Shown here: positions 15,978 through 21,556 of the stretch, one piece after another
How the letters are laid out: each line of letters starts with the position of its first letter
Position numbering within the stretch: the first letter of the stretch is position 1
Assembly: GCA_003194525.1 (NCBI GenBank)
Contig: NBIV01000654.1
Coordinates: forward strand, 1-21,556
DNA length: 21,556 nt
Reading direction: 5' to 3'
Source of the DNA: Gracilariopsis chorda
Taxonomy: Eukaryota; Rhodophyta; Florideophyceae; Gracilariales; Gracilariaceae
Notes under the pieces: model-generated
The model's database searches: none
Told to the model about the DNA's origin: nothing
The model's input: the letters and a program-made list of their open reading frames with translations, nothing else
Made by a program: the position numbers and the translations under genes

Positions 15978-17543
15978 TCAAAGGTCTAAGGGGAGCAAGC
16001 CACAGTCACCGCGGAACCTTGCCAGCTTAACTCGACCGAGCGCTTTCGTCAGCATATCGGCAACCATGTCTTCCGTGGAGCAGTACTGCAACTGGACGGC
16101 TTTGTCGCGTAGAGCCTCTCTGGTGAAGTGAAAGCGAATATCAATGTGCTTAGTACGCTTGTTCACAACTCCATTTCGAGCAAGGTCGATGCAACCTTGG
16201 TTGTCCACGTACACAGTTGTGGGCTCAACCATTAGCGTCACTGACTCATCCACGTGTAGTCCACTTGCATTGCCAATGCCACTCCACAGTCGTCTCAGCC
16301 AGATCGCTTCCTTCGTCCCACTGCACAGACTCACATACTCAGCCTCAGCGCTAGACAATGCAACTACTTCCTGTTGGCGCGAGCTCCAAGACACAGGAGC
16401 ACCGCACATCATGAACACATACCCACTGGTGGACTTGCGGTTGGATGTATCACCTGCCCAGTCAGAGTCTACGTATCCATACAGCTGAGTATCAGTCGTG
16501 GTGCCATAAGTAAGTCCGAGGGAGCCAGTGCCATTGAGGTAACGCAGAACACGCTTGACCGCTTTCCAATGAGTCTCTCCAGGTTTCTCGACATACTTGG
16601 CTAGCTTGGACACTGCAAACGAGATGTCCGGTCGAGTGCCAACAGAGAGATACATCAGACAACCGATCAACTGGCGATACGGGATGTTCGTCAGAGGCTC
16701 TTCTACCTTAGTGAGGTCAGCACCGGAGTCCATGGGAGTGTCCATTGGTTTGCACTGCAACATGCCAAAACGTTCTAAGACCTTACGCGTGTATGCAGAC
16801 TGTGTCAGGTACAGCTGTCTTTTGGATCGATCACGATGGATCTCGAACCCAAGTACCATGCGCGCTTCACTGAGATCCTTCATCTGAAAACGTTTTGACA
16901 GTTCACGCTTTACGCGATTCATTGTCTCCATACTTGGACTCGCAATGAGCAAGTCGTCCACATAAAGAGCAATGATCACAAGCGCTCCCAGTACCTCTCC
17001 GGTGTAGACGCACTCGTCTGCGACGTTTGGCTTCAGACCCATCCAACCAACGAGGAACAAGTACATCTTTGCAAACCACTGCCTTGATGCCTGTCGTAGC
17101 CCATAGATGGCTTTCTTGAGAAGGCATACCAAGTCCTCGTTCCCAGGTTTGAAGAATCCGTCCGGCTGCTCCATGTACACAGACTCTTCCAGGTCGCCAT
17201 TCAAGAATGCAGTCTTCACATCCATCTGGTGCAGATGATAGTTCTGCACTGCTACAATGGACAGAATCATTCTAATGGATGTGAATTTGACCACTGGTGC
17301 ATACGTCTCGGAGAAGTCTACACCTTCGATCTGCAGAAACCCTCGAGCCACCACACGAGCCTTGTACCTCACTGTCGGTTCATCGTTGTCGCCAGCCTCA
17401 TATTTTTGCACAAATACCCACTTGGATGATATCACGTTGCTGTCAGCTGGCCTTGGCACTAACTCCCATGTGTCATGCTCCATCAGAGACTCGTACTCAC
17501 TGTTCATGGCCTTGGTCCACGCTTTTGAATCAGGACGTGACAC
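15978..17543 (-). pseudogene. pol: Pol segment of element C: RT and RNase H
   Basis: 521 codons starting at an internal GTG. They continue in the same frame as the integrase segment and are separated from it only by one TAA stop (17556-17558) and four codons. RT shows the conserved KWVF, ARVVARGF and ETYAPVV blocks, catalytic D108, and YVDD at 194-197. RNase H has D359, E400, D447 and D496, followed by TKHIDIRFHF and the terminal ADMLTKAL block. The whole domain pair looks intact. As the RT cannot be translated from gag without passing the stop, the element is probably non-autonomous as sequenced. Confidence 0.92.
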
Positions 17544-17555
17544 CGCATCGGAGTA

Positions 17556-18653
17556 TTAGGATGGGAGGTCATCACTGGCAGTGAGTAGGGCAGTGCCGCG
17601 CCACCACGAGGTAGGCGCTCTACGCTCACGAGTGGATCTCCGAAGTGGTGGTGGATCTGGTACATCTGGCTCAACTTCTGTCTCAGCTGTGGGCTCATCG
17701 TGGCCACTGCCTGAAGCTTCTTCTGGTGGACTATCTGGTGCAGCGGGTTCAACTTGGGCAGCATCGGTGGGTTTAGTAGAGGTGGAGGTGATGTTTGATT
17801 TCGGCTTGTCCGAGATGTCGATCTCAGCATAGTCGTCATCATCAACGTGGTCAGTACCTTGATCTGAACCACTACATTCGTCAAACCTCACATCTCTCGA
17901 CACAACCACCTTCTTCTTTTGCGCATCCCACAGTTTATAACCGTTCGATCCAGATGTGTACCCAATAAAGATCGCCTCCACGGCACGTTGCTCCAGCTTC
18001 TTCAGCTTGTGGTCCACCACTTTGTACCAGCACCGGCTACCGAACACACGCAGATTGCTCAAGTCAGGTTCATATCCACTCCACATCTCGAGTGGTGTCA
18101 CGTCACTCAGAAGGGCCTTGCAGGTGACTCGATTGCGCACATACACTGCAACGTTCAATGCTTCAGCCCAGAAGCTCTTTGGCAGTTTCTTGTGATGCAG
18201 CATCGATCTCACCAAGTCCATGAGTGTTCGGTTGAACCGTTCGGCCAGACCATTCTGATGTGGATTGTAAGGCACCGTTCGCTGATGTTCAATACCGTGA
18301 CGTTCAAGCTCTTGTGAAAACTTCTTTGACACATATTCACCAGCATTGTCTGTGCGTAACGCATGTAGCACAGACTCACGTGCGGTGATGGTTTTCACAT
18401 GTCGGTCACTCTGATTTTGAACCATCTTGAGCCACTTCACGAACACGTGGAACACCTCATCCTTGGTCTTGAGCATGTACAAGAAGCAAAAACGGGAGTG
18501 ATCATCGATGAATGTGACGAAGTAGCGTGAACCTCCCAAGGAACCTACTTGGATTGGACCACAAATGTCCGAATGCACTAGGTCCAATGGGTGCAAAGCC
18601 CGTTCCCCCCTTGCTTGGGAGTTGGAGCACGTGTAGATTTTCCCACTACACAA
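17556..18653 (-). pseudogene. pol: Pol segment of element C: integrase catalytic and C-terminal region
   Basis: Integrase core with D29, D102 and E138 (an exact D-x35-E spacing), LHALRTDNAGEY and NPHQNGLAERFNRT, then the C-terminal domain (SNLRVFGSRCW, VFIGYTSGSNGYKLWD-like) and an acidic, proline-rich linker. The apparent start is spurious: real homology begins near residue 14 and is joined by a one-base frameshift in a G-run (sense-strand G6, about 18605-18610) to the gag-protease segment. It ends at TAA (17556-17558), in frame with the RT segment. Confidence 0.88.
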
Positions 18654-20001
18654 GAGTCACACACATCCATCGATTGATTCAAGTCCACATTCAGCCCTGA
18701 CACAACACCGTTACGAGCCATATGTTTGATACCATCCACATTCACATGAGCCATTCGAGCATGCCATAGTGACAGGTCAGTCACAAGTGCGTTGTCCATG
18801 TCTTCTGGTACTTCAATCGCGGTACATAGGTAGTACAGTCCTTTGATGCGACGGCCCTGGGCGATCATGGTGTTGCCTTTGTATACACATACTTTGGTTT
18901 TGTCAAACACCACTCGCGCACCCAGGTCACACATCGCAGATACTGACAGCAGATGATACCTTAAATTCGGTACGTGCACTACTTCACCCAACCGGCACTT
19001 GCTCTTACGCCCTTCAACAGCGAGATCGAGGTGGACACTGCCATGACCAAGAGACTCCAGCTTCGAGTCATTGCCGATACTCACACCGGCAGACTCTCTT
19101 TTGCTATAACTGTCAAACATGGACTCGTCATACGTCATATGGGCGGTGGCACCAGAGTCAATGATCCAGTCACTGATACTTTCTTCCACAGAACCTGTCG
19201 CAATGAGACAAAAAAAGTCAGAGTCACTGTCACATCCTCGTTTCTCGTTGCCGAGATTGGTCTGCACAGCTGGGTTTGCGGCAGCACTCTGCTCTTTGCT
19301 AGCTTCGTCACGTTGTCTCTTGAAACAGTTTCTCTGGATATGCCCCTTCTTACCACAGTAGTAGCACACCATGGACTTCTTTCGTGACTGCGCACCGACC
19401 AAAGCCGTGTCACTTCCGGACTCCTCCTTGGCACGATCGTTCATTCGCTGTTCCTCTTGCAGCAAACGACTCTTCACAAACTCTAAATCGAGTTTACGAT
19501 CACCAATCGTGGTGTCAATAGCGACAATGAGGTGTTCGAAGCGGTCTGGTAGCCCACATAGGATTGCCATAGCGATGTCTTCCTCCTCAACCACTACGTC
19601 CATGCTCTTCAGATCCGATGCAAGATGACGAACACGATTGATGAAGTGTAACATTTTCTCATCATCTCGCATCTTGGCTGTGTAGAAGGCACGTCTTGCA
19701 TTGATTCGGTTGAGCAGCGTTTTACGCTGGAACACATCGCAAATGGCTTTCCACATTTCCGCAGCATTCTCGGTATCCCTCACATGGTCCAAATGCTCAT
19801 CACTGATGCTGAGACCAATAACAGCCCTGGCCTTGGAGTCTTTCCTCTTCCATGCTGACAACTCGTCATCGTCCGTAGGCCTGGTTGATTCAAGATGGTC
19901 ATCGAGGTCCTTGAGTGCAAGCAGCAACTCAACTTTTGCTTCCATACATGGAAGTTATCCTCGCCCAACTTTTCAATCTTGATGCCACCGAATGAATCCA
20001 T
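18578..20001 (-). pseudogene. gag: Gag and protease segment of element C
   Basis: Gag begins at ATG 20001 (MDSFGGIKIEKL, then NFHVWKQK) but shifts frame about 60 bases in, at a short A-run near 19937-19940 that looks one base too short. The main frame, 18578-19945, continues for 455 codons. Numbered in that frame it has a typical copia Gag core, a CCHC zinc knuckle (C194, C197, H202, C207), protease DSGAT (263-267) and the pre-integrase HHCC site (H395, H400, C429, C432). It ends in the wrong frame after the second homopolymer shift. Both shifts are one-base homopolymer losses, so they may be sequencing errors. Confidence 0.88.
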
Positions 20002-20070
20002 GCTTGGTAGATGTCAACAAACAGCACAGGTGCGATGAAAGACCTACGGCACTTAAGTAGTACAAAAATG

Positions 20071-20122
20071 GCAACAACGACAACAATAACAACAAAAACA
20101 ACGACAACAACAACAACAAAAC
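20071..20122. repeat. (CAA)n-type low-complexity tract
   Basis: Imperfect CAA/CGA/TAA triplets over about 52 bases. On the sense strand this is a U-rich (UUG)n tract about 70 bases upstream of the gag start. It is expected to be unstructured. Confidence 0.85.
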
Positions 20123-20129
20123 TTCAATT

Positions 20130-20203
20130 CGGGCGCACTGACGGGAGAAACTACCTCCGCTACCCTAGGGTGTCGGACCCCTGGCCCCCGGAGATGCTCC
20201 GGG
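20130..20203 (-). other. Leader RNA motif of C shared with family A
   Basis: In sense order: a perfect 7-bp hairpin CCCGGAG-CAT-CTCCGGG (20187-20203), a CCAGGGGT box, the 10-nt palindrome ACCCTAGGGT (20162-20171) and a 38-nt run (20130-20167) identical to A1 1208-1245. Family A keeps the same order. A cis-acting packaging or dimerisation signal is the likeliest role; this is inferred. Confidence 0.6.
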
Positions 20204-21208
20204 TACAAGACGTCTTCTTCTGTCTTCCCTCTCCTACGTCTAAGGAGAAGATGCGTCGCCTCTCTACGAGGCTTCCAGAGATGGTTAATGACCCAAGATA
20301 TGCCTTCACCAAGTATAACCCTCTCTGGCCTCTTGCAAGAACTTGCGCGAACCTCGCAACTGAAGCTACTATGGCAACCAAAGTACGCTGCTAACGCGCA
20401 ACCACTTAAGGTCAACACGCGGCCCTGATCCTAAGAAGGAGGTCAGCCTACGCCACGTCGCCTCCCCGCACAAACGCCCAAGGGTCAGATGCACGGATCA
20501 AAAGCCTCGTTATGGAATACCTTCGCAACAGCCCAAGAATCCCGACACGCAGTCAGGATCAAAACAAATAATTCAATCACCCGCACCAGCGCAGTACGGC
20601 CACGGCACCCCGTCCACAGATGCACCCGCTGAACTTACAGGTCTTAACGACCGTCACCGTTATCTGTCCAAATGGACCGGTGGGAAGCCGCTCGACAGTA
20701 CACCCGCTTTGGTTCAAAGCCGCCAGGCTCACGTCCCGGATACCTGGAATCACCCAAAGTAACCCGGATCAACCGCTCGTCGCACTGGACACCAGATGAT
20801 GATTAACAAACACGAAAAACAAACAACTGCTGAGCACACGATCATGGAGCCCAGACTTCGAAACTAGACCGACTCGACCTCACGGATACGACCCGACAAA
20901 CGACTCGGGATCCTAAAAACACAAGATAGAGGGAGTGTCATACACAAAGTAGATAGCGATCGACAACACGGCAACAACGGAGGCCCAACTCAACAACGAT
21001 AGGAAGTAAACGTCGAACCACTACCACACAACGCCCTCAGGGAGGAACGCAAACCCAAGGAGAATGACCAACACCGACCAACAATGGGATCAAGACACCC
21101 GACGCAACGACGAAAGAGGCAACAACAGCGAAACGGATGAACGGCGGTGAGGGAGAGCGGCGACAGACGAACGATAACGGAAAAGGGATAGCGGCAGCGT
21201 CAGCGGGG

Positions 21209-21222
21209 CTGGGCCCATAACC
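21209..21222 (-). other. Primer binding site of element C
   Basis: On the minus strand GGTTATGGGCCCAG directly follows the LTR end CAACA. The 14 bases match the A and B sites; sequence beyond them differs, which marks the limit of the shared tRNA complementarity. Confidence 0.82.
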
Positions 21223-21556
21223 TGTTGAAAGTTGAAAGGAAGTTGAGGGATGGAAGGAAGTTCGCCAGCTCTGGCTGGATTTACTTGGAGGTCCTTCAAG
21301 GCACATCTTATATACCACTCTAAACTCGAATTGCGCGGGAACACCAACTACAAGTAAAACCTAAACCACTAAGCAGGGACACTCAATACTACCAATCATC
21401 ATCTAACATGACATAGCCAGCTCAGCACAACCTCATTACACCAATGTTCTGTAATAGTTACGTGCATACACATGACCATGACAAGGCACAATTCACGACT
21501 CCAACACACGCCAGCACATGCCAACACATCACGGTAAGTCAACACGTCACGGTAAG
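21223..21556 (-). repeat. 5' LTR of element C (partial, cut by window end)
   Basis: Matches 15197-15535 of the 3' LTR, differing by five single-base homopolymer-length changes. It includes R/U5, the TATATAAG box (21307-21314) and part of U3 up to the 18-bp tandem repeat. The conserved U3 block would lie outside the window. Confidence 0.92.

Larger units (their letters stand above)
20002..21208 (-). other. Untranslated leader of element C (~1.2 kb)
   Basis: Unusually long region between primer site and gag. Near gag it has a (CAA)-rich tract, then the sequence shared with family A leaders, a palindrome and a perfect hairpin (20130-20203). The rest, about 20204-21208, shows no domain or convincing frame; the longest sense-strand frame is 121 codons (20053-20418), Cys-rich only because of the triplet tract. 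I see no repeat or RNA gene in it. Confidence 0.65.
15197..21556 (-). mobile_element. Copia LTR retrotransposon C (runs off the right edge)
   Basis: A distinct copia family on the minus strand: 3' LTR (15197-15957), polypurine tract, broken gag-pol (15978-20001), leader, primer site (21209-21222) and part of the 5' LTR (21223-21556). It sits in the A4 RT gene; the five bases before it are TACTC. Over the 334 bp visible in both LTRs I see five one-base homopolymer-length differences and no substitution, so it is recent in spite of its coding lesions. Confidence 0.93.

Noticed and set aside
20071..20122. CRISPR-like or other functional array
   Set aside because: Simple triplet repeat with no spacers, in a eukaryotic retrotransposon leader.
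20053..20418. 121-codon Cys-rich frame on the sense strand of the C leader
   Set aside because: The Cys run comes from the triplet tract, the other half overlaps the conserved leader RNA motif, and there is no homology I recognise.

Overview
The window is eukaryotic nuclear DNA made entirely of Ty1/copia-type LTR retrotransposons. I see no host gene, tRNA, rRNA or CRISPR array. It holds five element copies from three families, called A, B and C here. The single-ORF Gag-Pol layout, LTRs bounded by TG...CA, and tRNA-iMet-type primer sites are what one expects in a repeat-rich protist genome. The opening of family A Gag reminds me of oomycete (Phytophthora or downy-mildew type) copia proteins. 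That assignment is from memory and only moderately secure.

Layout, left to right. (1) A1, + strand, 1-6684: an apparently intact element with both LTRs and one uninterrupted 1428-codon gag-pol at 1593-5879; only about the first 12 bases of its 5' LTR lie outside the window. (2) A2, - strand, 6685-11510: the host copy into which A1 inserted. It keeps its 5' LTR (outer tip missing), leader, gag, protease, integrase and the start of RT, and is cut just before the YVDD motif. (3) B, + strand, about 11511-13018: the RNase H end of a related family, one LTR, then a PBS and leader that continue past that LTR. (4) A4, - strand, 13019-15196: 3' LTR, RNase H and most of RT of a third family A copy, sitting in the B leader and cut by element C. 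(5) C, - strand, 15197 to the window end: a more distant copia family with 3' LTR, a broken gag-pol (two one-base frameshifts and one in-frame stop), a leader of about 1.2 kb, PBS and part of the 5' LTR.

Each element is meant to make one RNA that starts in the LTR, is primed by an initiator-tRNA fragment, is packaged by Gag, copied by RT/RNase H and inserted by integrase. Only A1 looks able to supply all of this. A2, A4, B and C could at most be mobilised in trans if they keep the needed RNA signals.

The most interesting signals are non-coding. All three families share a gap-free 117-bp block in the LTR upstream of the TATA box, although their proteins have diverged. Families A and C also share a 38-nt identical run in their leaders, preceded in both by a palindrome and a hairpin, which looks like an RNA packaging or dimerisation signal. 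A1 and A2 form a near-identical inverted repeat with arms of about 4.8 kb. Within each element, LTR pairs differ only by homopolymer-length changes, which points to very young insertions, base-calling error, or both.
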